Notes: a model not told the origin generated them from the letters alone. Shown: positions 11,262-21,612, numbered from the stretch's first letter. The stretch: 64,000 bases of DNA from Xanthobacteraceae bacterium (GCA_019745775.1 JAIESR010000045.1:1-64000), one strand, 5' to 3'. Made by a program: numbers and translations.

Positions 11262-11786
11262 CTAGTCCAACACCGTCCGTGTGGGACCACGTTTCGCTTC
11301 CGCCAGCGCGCCCGACAAGGCGGCTGCGAAGCTTTCTTTCTCTTGCGGCGGCAGGAAGCCGCCGATCAGCAACCGGCGGCCCTGCGATTCCACGAACAGT
11401 CCCTGCAGCCCGAATTCCTCGTGCACGTCGCGATGCAGCCGCACCCACACCGGGTTGAGCGCCCATTCGCGGATACCGCCATGGTGGTCGACCTTGCGCA
11501 CGGTGAGCTCCGACGGCGTCACGGTGACCTGCTCATAGGCTTGTGCCGAACGGTAGTTCAGCCGGAACGCCCAGTAGACCAGGAGCACGTCGAGCCCGAA
11601 GAAACCGAACACCGGCCATGCGCCCGCCAGCAGGAACACCATGCCCATGACGAAGCTGATGCCGCCCAGCACGGCCATAAAGATCAAAAAGCCGGCCGGG
11701 CCCAATGAACGATGCGGCGTCAGGACCGCCGAAAAGATCGGGGGTTCCGGGGCAAGATTGCCGGCGGGCGTGTTGTCGAGCGCCAT
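11262..11786 (-). CDS. DUF2244 family membrane protein
   Basis: Integral membrane protein (174 aa) of the DUF2244 family, common beside core genes in alphaproteobacteria; function unknown. A short cytoplasmic N terminus leads into two adjacent transmembrane helices (about residues 28-72), followed by a soluble C-terminal domain (LTVRKVDHHGGIREWALNP and RRLLIGGFLPPQEKESF). Start is the ATG at MALDNTPAGN. Its start codon is only 21 bases from that of the divergent nth gene. Confidence 0.85.
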   Translation of the reverse strand: MALDNTPAGNLAPEPPIFSAVLTPHRSLGPAGFLIFMAVLGGISFVMGMVFLLAGAWPVFGFFGLDVLLVYWAFRLNYRSAQAYEQVTVTPSELTVRKVDHHGGIREWALNPVWVRLHRDVHEEFGLQGLFVESQGRRLLIGGFLPPQEKESFAAALSGALAEAKRGPTRTVLD

Positions 11787-11807
11787 GGGGCTCAATATAG
11801 GGAAAGC

Positions 11808-12608
11808 ATGGCGCGGAAGACACCTCGGAAAAGGCGGCCCGGGAAGGTGGCGCGCCAATCGGTGCGCCGCAGCCTCGACAAGGCGCGCAAGGGCAAAGCC
11901 GCGGCGGTGAAGCCTCCGAAGAAGCGGCTCGCCGCCGATCGCAAGGCGATCGCCGGACTGACGCCGCAATGGACAGGCGCCGAAATCGAGGAAGCGTTCC
12001 GCCGTTTCCAGGCGGCAACCGAGGTGCCGAAGGGCGAGCTTCTGCACGACGATCCCTACACGCTCCTGGTCGCCGTTGTTCTGTCCGCGCAGGCGACCGA
12101 TGCCGGCGTCAACAAGGCCACGCCGGCCCTGTTCGCGGCGGCCCCGACACCGGAGAAGATGGTCGCGCTCGGCGAAGACAAAGTGCGCGAGTTGATCAAG
12201 ACGATTGGCTTGTTCCGCACCAAGGCCAAGAACGTGATCGCGCTATCGCAGAAGCTGATCGTCGAGCACGCCAGTGAGGTGCCGCGCTCGCGCGAGGCCC
12301 TCCAGGCGCTCCCGGGCGTCGGACGCAAGACCGCCAATGTCGTGCTCAACATGGCCTTCGGCGAGCCCACCATCGCCGTCGACACGCACATCTTCCGCAT
12401 CGGCAATCGCACCGGTCTCGCGCCGGGCAAGGATCCGTTCGAAGTGGAGCAGAAGCTGCTCGACGTTGTGCCCGATAAATACAAGCTCCATGCCCATCAC
12501 TGGCTGATCCTGCATGGACGCTACGTCTGTCTGGCGCGGCGCCCGCTATGCGAAAAGTGCCTGATTGCCGACCTTTGCAAGTGGCCGGGCAAGACCGTGG
12601 CGGCTTGA
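11808..12608 (+). CDS. nth: Endonuclease III
   Basis: Base-excision repair DNA glycosylase/AP lyase removing oxidised pyrimidines. The helix-hairpin-helix LPGVGRKTANVVL with its catalytic Lys, the catalytic Asp in VDTHIFRIGNR, and the C-terminal [4Fe-4S] motif CLARRPLCEKCLIADLC (C-x6-C-x2-C-x5-C) are all intact. The 266-residue protein has a basic Lys/Arg-rich N-terminal extension of about 45 residues beyond the E. coli enzyme. The start at MARKTPRK follows GGGAAAGC; upstream in-frame codons lie inside the divergent DUF2244 gene. Confidence 0.96.
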   Translation: MARKTPRKRRPGKVARQSVRRSLDKARKGKAAAVKPPKKRLAADRKAIAGLTPQWTGAEIEEAFRRFQAATEVPKGELLHDDPYTLLVAVVLSAQATDAGVNKATPALFAAAPTPEKMVALGEDKVRELIKTIGLFRTKAKNVIALSQKLIVEHASEVPRSREALQALPGVGRKTANVVLNMAFGEPTIAVDTHIFRIGNRTGLAPGKDPFEVEQKLLDVVPDKYKLHAHHWLILHGRYVCLARRPLCEKCLIADLCKWPGKTVAA

Positions 12609-12693
12609 TGGCACGCCTTAAGCTGGCGCAACGGGGCCGTATCGACTAGATATCCCGGGAGAGACAGCGCACACGGGCATGGTGGGGACTGCC

Positions 12694-14241
12694 ATGCGTC
12701 TTCGGACGGTTCTTATCGGCGTCGCTATTCTTGCGATGGCATTCATCGGCGCGACGCTCGTGATGCAGGTTCTTTGGCCGGCCGGGGGCGGCGGTGGTCG
12801 GCGGCCGGCTCTTGCCGAAGTGCCGCCATTGCCAGCCGTCAGCCGTACCTCGACCATCATCGCGCCCACCGCGATCACGCTCGGTGCGTTGCGGGAGATG
12901 CTCGAAGCGCAGGCGCCGCGCGACCTCAGCGGCAAGCGCGACAATATCGCGTCCAAGATGTTGTCCAACGCCGAGATCGGGTGGACCGTGAACCGCGGCC
13001 CGCTCGGCGTGGCCGGGAAGCCCGACGTGATCGGCGTCTCGACCATGCTCACCGGCTCGCTGCGCGCGACCGGGCAGCTTGCGACCTCTGCGGCGGGCGG
13101 ACTTGGCGGTGCGATCGGGGGCGTTCTCGGCAAGGACCTCGGACGCAATGTCGAAAAGCTCGCCGGGCGCACGCTCGATCAGCGCACCGATATCCGCGGC
13201 AATGTGGCGGTGATCTCGCAGCCGCAACTGACGCCGGCATGGCGGCTGGAGCCGAATCTCACGACGCATTTCTCGATCGCCGACGCCAACATGACCATCG
13301 TCGGCGTGAAGCTCAACGTCTCAAACGAAGTGCGGCCGCTGTTGGAGCGGCAGGTCCAGGAGCAGGTCGGGCGCTTGCAAGCGCGCCTGCGCAACGATCC
13401 GTTCCTCGAGCGGGTCGCGCGGCGGGAGTGGACGAAACTCTGCCGTTCGCTTTCGATCGGCGCCGCCGGCGCGGGCTTGCCGAATCTCTGGCTCGAGCTC
13501 CGCCCCACGCGCGCGATCGCGGCGCAGCCGAAGGTCGATGCCGAAGCGGTCACCTTGCTGATCGGGGTCGAGGCCGAGACCCGGATCGTCCCGAAGGAAA
13601 CCAAGCCGGAGTGTCCGTTCCCGGCGGCGATAGAGCTCCTGCCGCAGGGCGAACAGGGCCGTGTCAACATCGCGGTGCCGATCGACGTGCCGTTCACCGA
13701 GGTCAACCGCCTGGTCGAGGCGCAATTCGCGGGCAGGACCTTCGGCGACGGCAACGACAGCGCGTTTGCCGTCACGGTGCGCAAAGCCAGTGTCGCCGCG
13801 TCCGGCGATCAGCTTCTGATCTCCCTGCGCGTCAATGCCACCGAGCGCAAGAGCTGGTTCGGGCTGGGCGCCGAGGCAAACGTCCATGTCTGGGGCCGGC
13901 CGGTTCTCGATGCGAAGACGCAGGTGCTGCGCCTCACCGACGTCAAGCTCGATCTTGAATCGGAAGGCATGATGGGCGCAGCCGTTCGGGCCGCCGCGCC
14001 TTATCTTGAAGCGGCGGTGGCGGAGCGCACGGTGATCGATCTCAAGCCCTTCGCCGCCAATGCGCGCAAGAGCATAGAGGCTGCGATCGCCGAGTTCCGC
14101 GCCGCCGGCGATGGCGTGCGCGTGGATGCGTCGGTCGCCGACCTGCGCGTCGTCGATATTGCGTTCGATTCGACCACCTTGCGCATCATCGCCGAGGCCG
14201 ACGGTCAGGCGAAGGTCTCGGTGACGTCGCTGCCAAAATAG
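12694..14241 (+). CDS. DUF4403 family protein, membrane-anchored
   Basis: Predicted 515-residue envelope protein of the DUF4403 type. One N-terminal transmembrane/signal segment (VLIGVAILAMAFIGATLVM) is followed by a long periplasmic region rich in beta structure, with repeated modules that resemble lipid-binding BPI/TULIP-like repeats in this family. No cysteine pairs or catalytic motif were found. An alternative ATG lies five codons upstream (12679). Function unknown. The next gene (14267-14983) is convergent and encodes a membrane protein. Confidence 0.72.
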   Translation: MRLRTVLIGVAILAMAFIGATLVMQVLWPAGGGGGRRPALAEVPPLPAVSRTSTIIAPTAITLGALREMLEAQAPRDLSGKRDNIASKMLSNAEIGWTVNRGPLGVAGKPDVIGVSTMLTGSLRATGQLATSAAGGLGGAIGGVLGKDLGRNVEKLAGRTLDQRTDIRGNVAVISQPQLTPAWRLEPNLTTHFSIADANMTIVGVKLNVSNEVRPLLERQVQEQVGRLQARLRNDPFLERVARREWTKLCRSLSIGAAGAGLPNLWLELRPTRAIAAQPKVDAEAVTLLIGVEAETRIVPKETKPECPFPAAIELLPQGEQGRVNIAVPIDVPFTEVNRLVEAQFAGRTFGDGNDSAFAVTVRKASVAASGDQLLISLRVNATERKSWFGLGAEANVHVWGRPVLDAKTQVLRLTDVKLDLESEGMMGAAVRAAAPYLEAAVAERTVIDLKPFAANARKSIEAAIAEFRAAGDGVRVDASVADLRVVDIAFDSTTLRIIAEADGQAKVSVTSLPK

Positions 14242-14266
14242 CCTTGCGGCGCTCCCCTTCGATCCG

Positions 14267-14983
14267 TCACGGTGACGACGCGCGTCCCGCCAATCGTTTG
14301 TGCATGTGCACCATGAACGCCGTGCCGAACAGCGGCGTCGCGAGGTTGAGGATCGGAATCGATACGAACGCCGCCAGGAACAGCCCGGCAATGAAGACCG
14401 AGCTCTGATTGGCCTTGCGCAGTCGCTTGGCCTCCGCGGGCGGATGGAACCGCATGGCGGCAAGCTGGAAATATTCCCGGCTCAAGAGGAAGGCGGTCGC
14501 AAGAAAGAAGATCACCGCGCCGACGCCGGCCAGCAGCAACGACGGTGCTGCAACGAGATAAACAAGGACCGCGAGCAGCGCGGTCTGCAAGCCTTGCCAC
14601 ACCGCCGGCACCACCGGCAACGCGTGCCCGGGAGGATCGCCCGGGTAGTGGCGGCGCTCGACCTCTTCGGCGACCGCGTCGGCGAAGAAGCCCGCCATCA
14701 ACGCTGTGACCGCGGGCATCAAGAAGATCGAGCCGGCGACGATGCCGAGCGCGGCGGCGATCGAGAGCATCCAGGAGAGGACCGTCAGCGGTGTCGTGGT
14801 GGTGAGGCCCAGGGTTGTCTGCAGCCAGGCTTGGCCGCTTTCCGCGAACCAGACCAGCGCGCGGTGCAGCCCCACCGCCGCAACAACGATCAGAAGCAAT
14901 GCAATCGCTGCCGATTTCAGCAAGATCTTGCGGAACGGCGGCGAGAACATCTGGGCGAGCGCTTTGAATGCGGCATCGAGCAT
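14267..14983 (-). CDS. EI24/CysZ-like integral membrane protein
   Basis: Multi-spanning protein (238 aa) of the EI24/CysZ superfamily, whose E. coli member is a sulfate uptake protein. Hydrophobic helices are visible at about residues 22-42, 68-95, 128-165 and 193-220, and the ALMAGFFADAVAEEVERRHYPG segment is typical of the family. No cysteine-biosynthesis gene is nearby, so sulfate transport is only a family-level suggestion. It is transcribed towards the DUF4403 gene and away from the FAD oxidoreductase gene. Confidence 0.75.
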   Translation of the reverse strand: MLDAAFKALAQMFSPPFRKILLKSAAIALLLIVVAAVGLHRALVWFAESGQAWLQTTLGLTTTTPLTVLSWMLSIAAALGIVAGSIFLMPAVTALMAGFFADAVAEEVERRHYPGDPPGHALPVVPAVWQGLQTALLAVLVYLVAAPSLLLAGVGAVIFFLATAFLLSREYFQLAAMRFHPPAEAKRLRKANQSSVFIAGLFLAAFVSIPILNLATPLFGTAFMVHMHKRLAGRASSP

Positions 14984-15084
14984 GGCGCCATTTAACCCCA
15001 GCGGCGAACGTCTTGTCGCGGTTTGCGAGCGCGATCAGGATCAGGCAATGTCACTCGGTCGTAGGGGTGTGAGTGCCGGGGGCC

Positions 15085-16476
15085 ATGTCCAGATTGACGC
15101 GCCGATCGTTCCTCACCGCCGCGGGCGCCGTTGCCGCGAGCCCGGCGCTGGGCGCCACCCAGCAGAAATCGAAGGCGACCCCGGGCGAGCCGCGCTCCGG
15201 CGTCGACATCGTCATCATTGGCGCCGGCGTCGCCGGCATTGCGGCGGCCCGGCGCATCCTGGCCGCCGGCCGCAAATGCATGGTGCTGGAGGCGTCGGGC
15301 ACGGTCGGCGGCCGCTGCATCACCGATACCGCGTTGTTCGGGGTGCCCTACGACCGTGGCGCACGCGCCTTCCATACGCCCGAAGCCAATCCGGTCGCGC
15401 GTCTGGCACTCCAAAATCGCTTCGACATCTATCCGGCGCCGCCCGGCCAGCGCATGCGCATCACGCGTCGCTACGCGCGTGAAGGCGAGATGGAGGACAT
15501 GTTGTCGGCGATGGTGCGCGCCAACGCCGCGCTCTCCGAAGCGTCCCGCAAAGCCGACGTCGCGGCCGCTCAGGCGCTGCCGAAGGATATCGGCGAGTGG
15601 CGCTCGACCATCGAATTCATGATGGGCCCGTACTTCTGCGGCAAGGACCTGGCGGAAGTCTCGGCTGCCGACCTCTCGCGCGCCGCCGAACGCGACGTGC
15701 AGGCCTATTGCCGGCAAGGACTCGGCGCCGTGGTCGTCAAGCTTGCCACCGACGTCCCGGTGCGGCTGTCGACCCCGGCCACGCGCATCGCCTGGGGCGG
15801 TCGCGGTGTCGAGGTCGAGACCGCGCAGGGCACGATCGATGCGCGCGCCGCCATCGTGACGGCGTCGACCAACGTGCTCGCCACCGGCAAGCTGCGGTTC
15901 GCGCCCGAGCTGCCGAAGCGCCAGCTCGATGCCATCGAGCGGCTGAAGCTCGGCAGCTACGACCACGTCACGCTCGAGCTCGCCGGCAATCCGCTCGGTC
16001 TGCGCAGCGACGAGCTGGTGTTCGAGAGGTCGTCCGGTCCGCGCACGGCCGCGCTTCTCGCCAACATGTCCGGCAGCACGCTGTGCACCGTCGACATCGG
16101 TGGAAAGTTCGGGCGTGATCTCGCCGCCAAGGGCGCCAAGGATATGGTCGCGTTCGCGCTCGACTGGCTGGACAATCTGTACGGCGCGGGCCTCAAGCGC
16201 GCCGCTGGACGGTCGCACGCGACCAACTGGAACCAGGAGCCGTGGGTGCTCGGCGCCATGTCGGCGGCAGCGCCGGGCGGGCAGTTCGCGCGACGAAGCC
16301 TGATGGAATCGATCAACAACCGCATCTGGTTCGCGGGTGAGGCGGTGCATGAGCGGCTGTGGGGCACGGTCGGCGGCGCCTGGGAGTCGGGCGACCGTGC
16401 CGCCATCGCGGCGCTGCGCGTCATCGCGCCGTCGGCGCCCGAGCCGAAGCAGCAGCCGAAGCAACCCAAGCGTTGA
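15085..16476 (+). CDS. FAD-dependent amine-oxidase family protein with Tat signal
   Basis: Flavin monoamine oxidase/phytoene-desaturase-type oxidoreductase (463 aa). A twin-arginine signal (LTRRSFLTAAGAVAASPALG) predicts export in the folded, FAD-loaded state. The dinucleotide-binding motif IVIIGAGVAGIAAARRIL is followed by the family GG motif (VGGRCITD), and the C-terminal FAD-binding segment is RIWFAGEAVHERLWGTVGGAWESG. Substrate unknown. The ATG at 15085 opens right before the Tat motif; a GTG at 15073 with a GGGG site is an alternative start. Confidence 0.85.
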   Translation: MSRLTRRSFLTAAGAVAASPALGATQQKSKATPGEPRSGVDIVIIGAGVAGIAAARRILAAGRKCMVLEASGTVGGRCITDTALFGVPYDRGARAFHTPEANPVARLALQNRFDIYPAPPGQRMRITRRYAREGEMEDMLSAMVRANAALSEASRKADVAAAQALPKDIGEWRSTIEFMMGPYFCGKDLAEVSAADLSRAAERDVQAYCRQGLGAVVVKLATDVPVRLSTPATRIAWGGRGVEVETAQGTIDARAAIVTASTNVLATGKLRFAPELPKRQLDAIERLKLGSYDHVTLELAGNPLGLRSDELVFERSSGPRTAALLANMSGSTLCTVDIGGKFGRDLAAKGAKDMVAFALDWLDNLYGAGLKRAAGRSHATNWNQEPWVLGAMSAAAPGGQFARRSLMESINNRIWFAGEAVHERLWGTVGGAWESGDRAAIAALRVIAPSAPEPKQQPKQPKR

Positions 16477-16501
16477 TCCAAGCGTTGAGGGCGAGAGAGC
16501 G

Positions 16502-17176
16502 ATGCCGGCAAGAGCACTGATCGCCTGGTCGAGCGGCAAGGACTCCGCGTGGGCGCTGCACGAAGCGCGGCGCAGCGGCGACTACGAGCTGGTCGGCGCG
16601 CTGACCACGGTCACCGAAACCTTCAGCCGGGTCAGCATGCATGGCGTGCGCGAGGAGCTGCTCGCAGCACAGCTCGATGCCGCAGGCCTCACGCCGATCC
16701 GCGTGCCGATCCCCTATCCGTGCCCGAACGAAGTCTACGAGGCGCGCATGGCGACGGCGCTGGCGGACGCCAAGACGGCCGGTGTCACGCATATCATCTT
16801 TGGCGATCTCTTCCTGGAAGACGTCCGGCGCTATCGCGAGGACAAGCTCGCCGGCACCGGCATCGCGCCGGTGTTCCCGCTCTGGCAGCGGCCCACAGAT
16901 GCCCTCGTCCGTGAAATGATCGACGGTGGGGTCGAGACCTATCTCGCCTGCGTCGATCTCAAACAGCTGCCGATTGTATTCGCGGGCCGCCAGCTCGATC
17001 ACGCACTGCTTGCCGACCTACCGGCGAGTGCCGATCCCTGCGGCGAGAGGGGCGAATTCCACACCTTCGTGGCGGCGGGGCCGATGCTGAAGCGCAAGAT
17101 TCCGATCAAGGTGGGCGATGTGGTGGAGCGCGAGGGCTTCGCGTTCGCAGATCTGCTGCCGGCGCAGGCGGCTTAG
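16502..17176 (+). CDS. Diphthine-ammonia ligase-like ATP pyrophosphatase
   Basis: N-type ATP pyrophosphatase (adenine nucleotide alpha-hydrolase superfamily, Dph6/MJ0570-like; 224 aa). The PP-loop is [15 protein letters not shown], and conserved [25 protein letters not shown] and [10 protein letters not shown] segments match the family. Bacteria lack diphthamide, so the substrate is unknown. The start [15 protein letters not shown] follows a GAGAGAG site 25 bases after the FAD oxidoreductase gene, suggesting an operon. Its TAG stop overlaps the TAA of convergent pheT (the shared bases are 17173-17176). Confidence 0.85.
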   Translation: MPARALIAWSSGKDSAWALHEARRSGDYELVGALTTVTETFSRVSMHGVREELLAAQLDAAGLTPIRVPIPYPCPNEVYEARMATALADAKTAGVTHIIFGDLFLEDVRRYREDKLAGTGIAPVFPLWQRPTDALVREMIDGGVETYLACVDLKQLPIVFAGRQLDHALLADLPASADPCGERGEFHTFVAAGPMLKRKIPIKVGDVVEREGFAFADLLPAQAA

Positions 17177-19587
17177 CCGCGCAGCACGCCGCCCGTGCGC
17201 TTCGTGACCTCAGCGACAATCTTGGCGCCCAGCGCGTCGATCTCCGCATCGGTCATGGTCTTGTCCCGCGGCTGGATCGTCACCGCGATCGCGAGCGACT
17301 TCTTGCCGGGATCGATACCCTTGCCTTCGTAGACGTCGAACACGGTCACGTTGGCGATCAGCACGCGGTCGGCGGCCTGCGCCGCGCGCACGAGATCGGC
17401 AGCCTTCACGGCGCGGTCGACCATGAACGCGAAGTCGCGCGACACCGGCTGGAACGGCGAGAGTTCCAACACCGGCTTGGCGCGCGTCGGCTTGGCCTTC
17501 GGTTCCGGAACCTTCTCGAGGATCGCTTCGAACGCCATCAGCGGGCCTTCGGCGTCGAGCGCCGCGAGCACGCGCGGATGCACCTCGCCGAAATGGCCGA
17601 TGACGTTCTGCGGCCCGATCTGGATCGTCCCGGAGCGGCCGGGGTGGAACCAGGCCGGGCCGCCCGGCACGACCTGCAGCGCCTGCGCCGGCGCGCCGGC
17701 AGCGGTAAGCAGCGCCAGCACGTCGCCCTTCACGTCGAAAGCGTCGGCCTCGCCTGAGCCCTGCCACTGCCGCCCGATGCCGGTGGCTTTGGCGAGCGCG
17801 CGGCGCACGCCGGAGGCGGCGATGAACTGATCCTCCGGCCGGTCGCCGCGGAAGATCTGGCCCACCTCGAACAGCGCGACGTCGGGGAGGCCGCGGTCGG
17901 CGTTCTTCTGCGCGCCTGCGATCAGGCCGGGGAGGAGGCTCGGCCGCATGTCGGAGAGATCGGATGCGATCGGGTTGGCGAGCGCGAGCTCACTTTTGCC
18001 GCCGCCGAACAGCTCGGCCTGCGGTTTCGAGATGAACGACCAGGTCACCGCCTCGACCATGCCGCGCGCCGCGAGCGCGCGCTTTGCCTTGCGGGTGCGC
18101 ACCTGCAAGGTGGTGAGGATGGGCTTGCGGGCCTGCGGGCCGCGATCGAACGGGGTCGACGGCACGCGGTCGACGCCGACGATGCGCATGACCTCTTCGA
18201 CGATGTCGGCCTTGCCATGGACGTCCGGCCGCCAGGACGGCGCCGCGACTTTCATGTTCTTGTCCTGCCCGGCGACCAAGAAGCCCAGCCGGTTGAGCAC
18301 GCCGCGCACCTCGGGGAACGGCACGTCGAGGCCGCCGAGGCGCTTGAGCTCGGAGAGCGGGAAGTCGATGATGAGCTCCGGCACCTGCGGATCGCCCGCG
18401 ACGGTGATCTCAGTGGCGGTACCGCCGCAGAGGTCGAGCACCATCTGGGTCGCAAGCTCGAGCCCGGGCACCAGGAACGCCGGATCGACGCCGCGCTCGA
18501 AGCGGTAGCGGGCGTCGGAATTGATGCCAAGCGTGCGCCCGGTCTGCGCGATGTTGAGCGGCTCCCACAGCGCCGACTCGATCAGCACGTCGGTGGTGGC
18601 TTCATCGCAGCCCGACGCTTCGCCGCCCATGATGCCGGCGAGCGATTCCGGACCATTGTCGTCCGCGATCACGCACATGCTGTCGTCAAGGGTGTAGGTC
18701 TTGCCGTCGAGCGCCAAAAGCTGCTCGCCCGGCTTGGCGCGTCGCACCGCCAGATTGCCCTTCACCTTGGCGGCGTCGAACACGTGCAGCGGCCGGCCGC
18801 GGTCGTAGGTGATATAGTTGGTGATATCGACCAGCGCATTGATGGGCCTGAGCCCGATCGCGGTAAGGCGCTTCTGCAGCCAGTCGGGCGATGGACCGTT
18901 CTTCACGCCGCGCACCAGTCGCAACGCGAAACCGCGGCAGAGCGACGGCGTGGTGCCGAAGTCGAGCGCTACCTTGACCGGGCAGGGGCCGGCGCCTTTC
19001 ACCGGCTTCACCGTCTTGTCGATGAACTTGCCCATGTCGGCGGCGGCAAGATCGCGCGCGACGCCATGCACGCCGGTGCAGTCCGGCCGGTTGGGCGTGA
19101 GCTTGATCTCGATCACGGGATCGTCGAGCCCCGCCCATCTGGCGTAGACCTCGCCGAGCGGTGCATCGGCGGGCAGCTCGATGATGCCCTCGTGGTCCTC
19201 GGAGAGCTGCATCTCCATCTCGGAGACCAGCATGCCGTGGCTCTCGACGCCGCGGATTTTCCCGACCGACAGCGTGATGTTCTTGCCGGGGATGTAGGCG
19301 CCGGGCGGCACGAACACGCCCATCATGCCGGTGCGGGCATTGGGCGCGCCGCACACGACCTGGACCGGGCCGCCCTTGCCGGTGTCGACCATGCAGACCC
19401 GCAGCCGGTCGGCATTAGGATGCTGCTTCGCCTCGATCACGCGCGCAATGGTGAAGGGCGCGAGCAGCGCCGACTTGTCGGCGAGGCTCTCGACCTCGAG
19501 CCCGATCATGGTGAGCTTGTCGGCGAGTGCCGTCACCGGGGCGTCGGTGTCGAGATGCTCCTTCAGCCAGGACAGGGTGAATTTCAT
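17173..19587 (-). CDS. pheT: Phenylalanine-tRNA ligase beta subunit
   Basis: Large subunit of the alpha2-beta2 synthetase that charges tRNA-Phe. The 804-residue protein shows the N-terminal [14 protein letters not shown] start, the tRNA-binding (EMAP-like) domain, the B3/B4 editing region, B5, and the C-terminal ferredoxin-like anticodon-binding domain ([29 protein letters not shown]). The ATG overlaps the pheS TGA by one base (TGATG), implying translational coupling. A longer in-frame opening upstream is pheS sequence in another frame. Confidence 0.97.
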   Translation of the reverse strand: MKFTLSWLKEHLDTDAPVTALADKLTMIGLEVESLADKSALLAPFTIARVIEAKQHPNADRLRVCMVDTGKGGPVQVVCGAPNARTGMMGVFVPPGAYIPGKNITLSVGKIRGVESHGMLVSEMEMQLSEDHEGIIELPADAPLGEVYARWAGLDDPVIEIKLTPNRPDCTGVHGVARDLAAADMGKFIDKTVKPVKGAGPCPVKVALDFGTTPSLCRGFALRLVRGVKNGPSPDWLQKRLTAIGLRPINALVDITNYITYDRGRPLHVFDAAKVKGNLAVRRAKPGEQLLALDGKTYTLDDSMCVIADDNGPESLAGIMGGEASGCDEATTDVLIESALWEPLNIAQTGRTLGINSDARYRFERGVDPAFLVPGLELATQMVLDLCGGTATEITVAGDPQVPELIIDFPLSELKRLGGLDVPFPEVRGVLNRLGFLVAGQDKNMKVAAPSWRPDVHGKADIVEEVMRIVGVDRVPSTPFDRGPQARKPILTTLQVRTRKAKRALAARGMVEAVTWSFISKPQAELFGGGKSELALANPIASDLSDMRPSLLPGLIAGAQKNADRGLPDVALFEVGQIFRGDRPEDQFIAASGVRRALAKATGIGRQWQGSGEADAFDVKGDVLALLTAAGAPAQALQVVPGGPAWFHPGRSGTIQIGPQNVIGHFGEVHPRVLAALDAEGPLMAFEAILEKVPEPKAKPTRAKPVLELSPFQPVSRDFAFMVDRAVKAADLVRAAQAADRVLIANVTVFDVYEGKGIDPGKKSLAIAVTIQPRDKTMTDAEIDALGAKIVAEVTKRTGGVLRG

Positions 19588-20666
19588 CAGCTCAATCCTC
19601 CGGCAAGTGTCGGAAGGTCGAGCGGACGGAATCCGTAATGCGAAAGCCAGCGCACGTCGGCGGCGAAGAAGTCGCGCAGGTCCGGCATCCCATATTTCAG
19701 CATGGCGATGCGGTCGATCCCCATGCCCCAGGCGAAGCCCTGGTACTCCTCGGGATCGAGCCCGCAATTGCGCAACACGTTGGGATGCACCATCCCGCAG
19801 CCGAGGATCTCCATCCAGTCGTTGCCCTCGCCGAAGCGCACCTCGTTCTTCTCGATCCGGCACTGGATGTCGACCTCAAGCGACGGCTCGGTGAACGGGA
19901 AGTATGACGGCCGGAACCGCATCTTCACCTGATCGACCTCGAAGAACGCCTTCATGGATTCCTCGAGGATCCATTTCAGGTGGCCGAGATTCGAACCCTT
20001 GTCGATCACGAGGCCCTCGACCTGATGGAACATCGGCGTGTGGGTCTGGTCGCTGTCGATGCGGTAGACGCGGCCGGGGGTGATCACGCGGATTGGCGGC
20101 TTCTGCGCCAGCATGGTGCGGATCTGCACCGGCGAGGTGTGCGTGCGCAGCAGCGGCCGCGAACCGTCCGGCTTCGGATTGAAATAGAAGCTGTCCTGCA
20201 TCTGGCGGGCCGGATGGCCCTCGGGGATGTTGAGCTTGGTGAAGTTGAGATCGTCGGTCTCGATGTCGGGACCTTCGGCGACCTTGAAGCCCATGTCGGC
20301 GAAGATCGCGGTCAGCTCGTCGATCACCTGGCTGATCGGATGGATGCGGCCCTGCTCCGTCGGGGACTCGCGCACCGGCAGCGTGACGTCGACGGTCTCG
20401 GTGTTGAGCCGCGCGTCGAGCGCGGCGTTCTTGAGCGCGTCGCGGCGCGCTGTCAGCGCCTCCGTCACCTTGTCCTTGAGGCCGTTGATCAGCGGGCCCT
20501 GCACGCGGCGCTCGTCCGGCGTCATTGCGCCGAGCGTCTTGAGCAGCCCCGTGATCGTGCCGTTGCGGCCGAGCGCGGCGACGCGCACGGCTTCGAGCGC
20601 GGCTTCGTCGGCCGCCGCCGCGACGTCGGTCAGAACTTGCTGTTCGAGCTTTGCGATGTCGGACAT
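19587..20666 (-). CDS. pheS: Phenylalanine-tRNA ligase alpha subunit
   Basis: Catalytic class II synthetase subunit (359 aa). Class II motif 2 is visible ([14 protein letters not shown], then [21 protein letters not shown]) as is motif 3 ([17 protein letters not shown]). The N-terminal coiled coil that binds tRNA spans roughly residues 1-90. The start [10 protein letters not shown] is favoured over an upstream GTG/ATG that would add 15 unrelated residues. It follows rplT at a 78-base gap that contains a hairpin. Confidence 0.97.
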   Translation of the reverse strand: MSDIAKLEQQVLTDVAAAADEAALEAVRVAALGRNGTITGLLKTLGAMTPDERRVQGPLINGLKDKVTEALTARRDALKNAALDARLNTETVDVTLPVRESPTEQGRIHPISQVIDELTAIFADMGFKVAEGPDIETDDLNFTKLNIPEGHPARQMQDSFYFNPKPDGSRPLLRTHTSPVQIRTMLAQKPPIRVITPGRVYRIDSDQTHTPMFHQVEGLVIDKGSNLGHLKWILEESMKAFFEVDQVKMRFRPSYFPFTEPSLEVDIQCRIEKNEVRFGEGNDWMEILGCGMVHPNVLRNCGLDPEEYQGFAWGMGIDRIAMLKYGMPDLRDFFAADVRWLSHYGFRPLDLPTLAGGLS

Positions 20667-20690
20667 GGCAGGGTTCCCGTAGCCGTCATG

Positions 20691-20709
20691 GCCCGGCGGA
20701 AAGCCGGGC
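20691..20709 (-). other. GC hairpin between rplT and pheS
   Basis: Seven-base perfect arms (20691-20697 and 20703-20709) around a five-base loop, 24 bases upstream of the pheS start. There is no T-run, so it does not look like an intrinsic terminator. It may be part of a dispersed palindrome or affect pheS expression. I see no leader peptide rich in Phe that would support classical attenuation. Confidence 0.5.
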
Positions 20710-20744
20710 ACAACGCGCAGAGACCTGACGCTACGTCAGAGAAG

Positions 20745-21110
20745 TTACGCCGTCGCCGGCAGTGCGGACTTCGCCTTCTCCACGATCGCCTGGAACGCCG
20801 CCGGTTCGGTGATAGCGAGATCAGACAGCACCTTGCGATCGACCATCAGGCCGGACTTGTTCAGGCCGTCGATAAATCGGCTGTAGGTGAGGCCGAACGG
20901 GCGAACCGCGGCGTTCAGGCGCTGGATCCAGAGCGCGCGGAACGTGCGCTTGCGGCGCTTGCGGTCGCGATAGGCGTATTGGTTCGCCTTCTCGACCGCC
21001 TGCTTGGCGACCCGGATGGTGTTCTTGCGGCGGCCATAGAAGCCCTTGGCGGCCTTGAAGACTTTCTTGTGCTTGGCGTGTGCGGTGACGCCACGTTTAA
21101 CGCGGGCCAT
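20745..21110 (-). CDS. rplT: 50S ribosomal protein L20
   Basis: Large-subunit protein (121 aa) needed early in 50S assembly. The sequence is full length, starting [17 protein letters not shown] with the basic N-terminal extension that binds 23S rRNA ([22 protein letters not shown]) and ending with the globular domain ([23 protein letters not shown]). In E. coli L20 represses its own operon by binding leader RNA; whether that holds here is unknown. It sits in infC-rpmI-rplT-pheST order. Confidence 0.98.
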   Translation of the reverse strand: MARVKRGVTAHAKHKKVFKAAKGFYGRRKNTIRVAKQAVEKANQYAYRDRKRRKRTFRALWIQRLNAAVRPFGLTYSRFIDGLNKSGLMVDRKVLSDLAITEPAAFQAIVEKAKSALPATA

Positions 21111-21156
21111 GACAAATCTCCTTCAGACAGGATGCGCGGTGTTGCTTATTGCCGCC

Positions 21157-21201
21157 GCATCATCTTTTTCCGAAACCGGTACCCACTTTTCGGGATGATG
21201 C
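21157..21201. repeat. Dispersed palindromic repeat, family B, copy 1
   Basis: Forty-five-base imperfect palindrome opening GCATCATC and closing GATGATGC, with an internal CCGAAA...TTTTCGG pairing around ACCGGTACCC. It ends one base from the rpmI stop codon. A related element with similar ends and the same CCGAAAA/TTTTCG core follows rpoN at 38818-38885. Such elements are familiar as dispersed intergenic repeats in Bradyrhizobium relatives. Confidence 0.7.
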
Positions 21202-21202
21202 G

Positions 21203-21403
21203 TCAACCGTTCGGCAGCCAGTATTTCTTGATGTTGTCGCCGTCCGACTTGAACAGCGTGTTGGTGCCGCGCAGCTGCCGGATCTGCTTCTTGGTCCGCT
21301 TGATCATGCCGTGGCGTTTGCCGGCCTGCTGGTAAAGCACTTTACCGGTGCCGGTGATCTTGAAGCGCTTTTTGGCGCCCGACTTGGTCTTGATCTTGGG
21401 CAT
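21203..21403 (-). CDS. rpmI: 50S ribosomal protein L35
   Basis: Small basic ribosomal protein (66 aa), full length, beginning [20 protein letters not shown] and with the conserved [19 protein letters not shown] core. It is preceded by a GGAGAG ribosome-binding site. A 262-base gap separates it from infC, longer than usual for this operon and holding a strong hairpin (21584-21612), so rpmI-rplT may have their own promoter or leader control. Confidence 0.97.
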   Translation of the reverse strand: MPKIKTKSGAKKRFKITGTGKVLYQQAGKRHGMIKRTKKQIRQLRGTNTLFKSDGDNIKKYWLPNG

Positions 21404-21583
21404 TTGGCTCTCCTTTCCGGACGCAACGGCAGGCCTGACGGCATGCCGCGCCGGCTGATTTGCTCGAAATGAGCGTGCTGATTGAGCACTTCGCCGCCGC
21501 CACGGCAGCCCTTAATGGCCGGGCGACGGGAGGGCGGCGTTATGGCAGATGCGCCCCGGGATCGCAACCACCGGCCACCGCCT

Positions 21584-21612
21584 ACCGATACCCCCGGTCC
21601 GGGGGCATCGGT
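21584..21612 (-). other. Hairpin in the infC-rpmI intergenic region
   Basis: ACCGAT...ATCGGT outer arms and CCCCC/GGGGG inner arms with one internal A/C mismatch and a five-base loop (21584-21612). It lies 54 bases after the infC stop on the transcribed (minus) strand. No U-tract follows, so termination is doubtful; it might stabilise infC mRNA or act in L20/L35 leader control. Confidence 0.5.

Noticed and set aside
20691-20709. Phe attenuator upstream of pheST
   Set aside because: There is a hairpin but no U-tract and no Phe-rich leader peptide.
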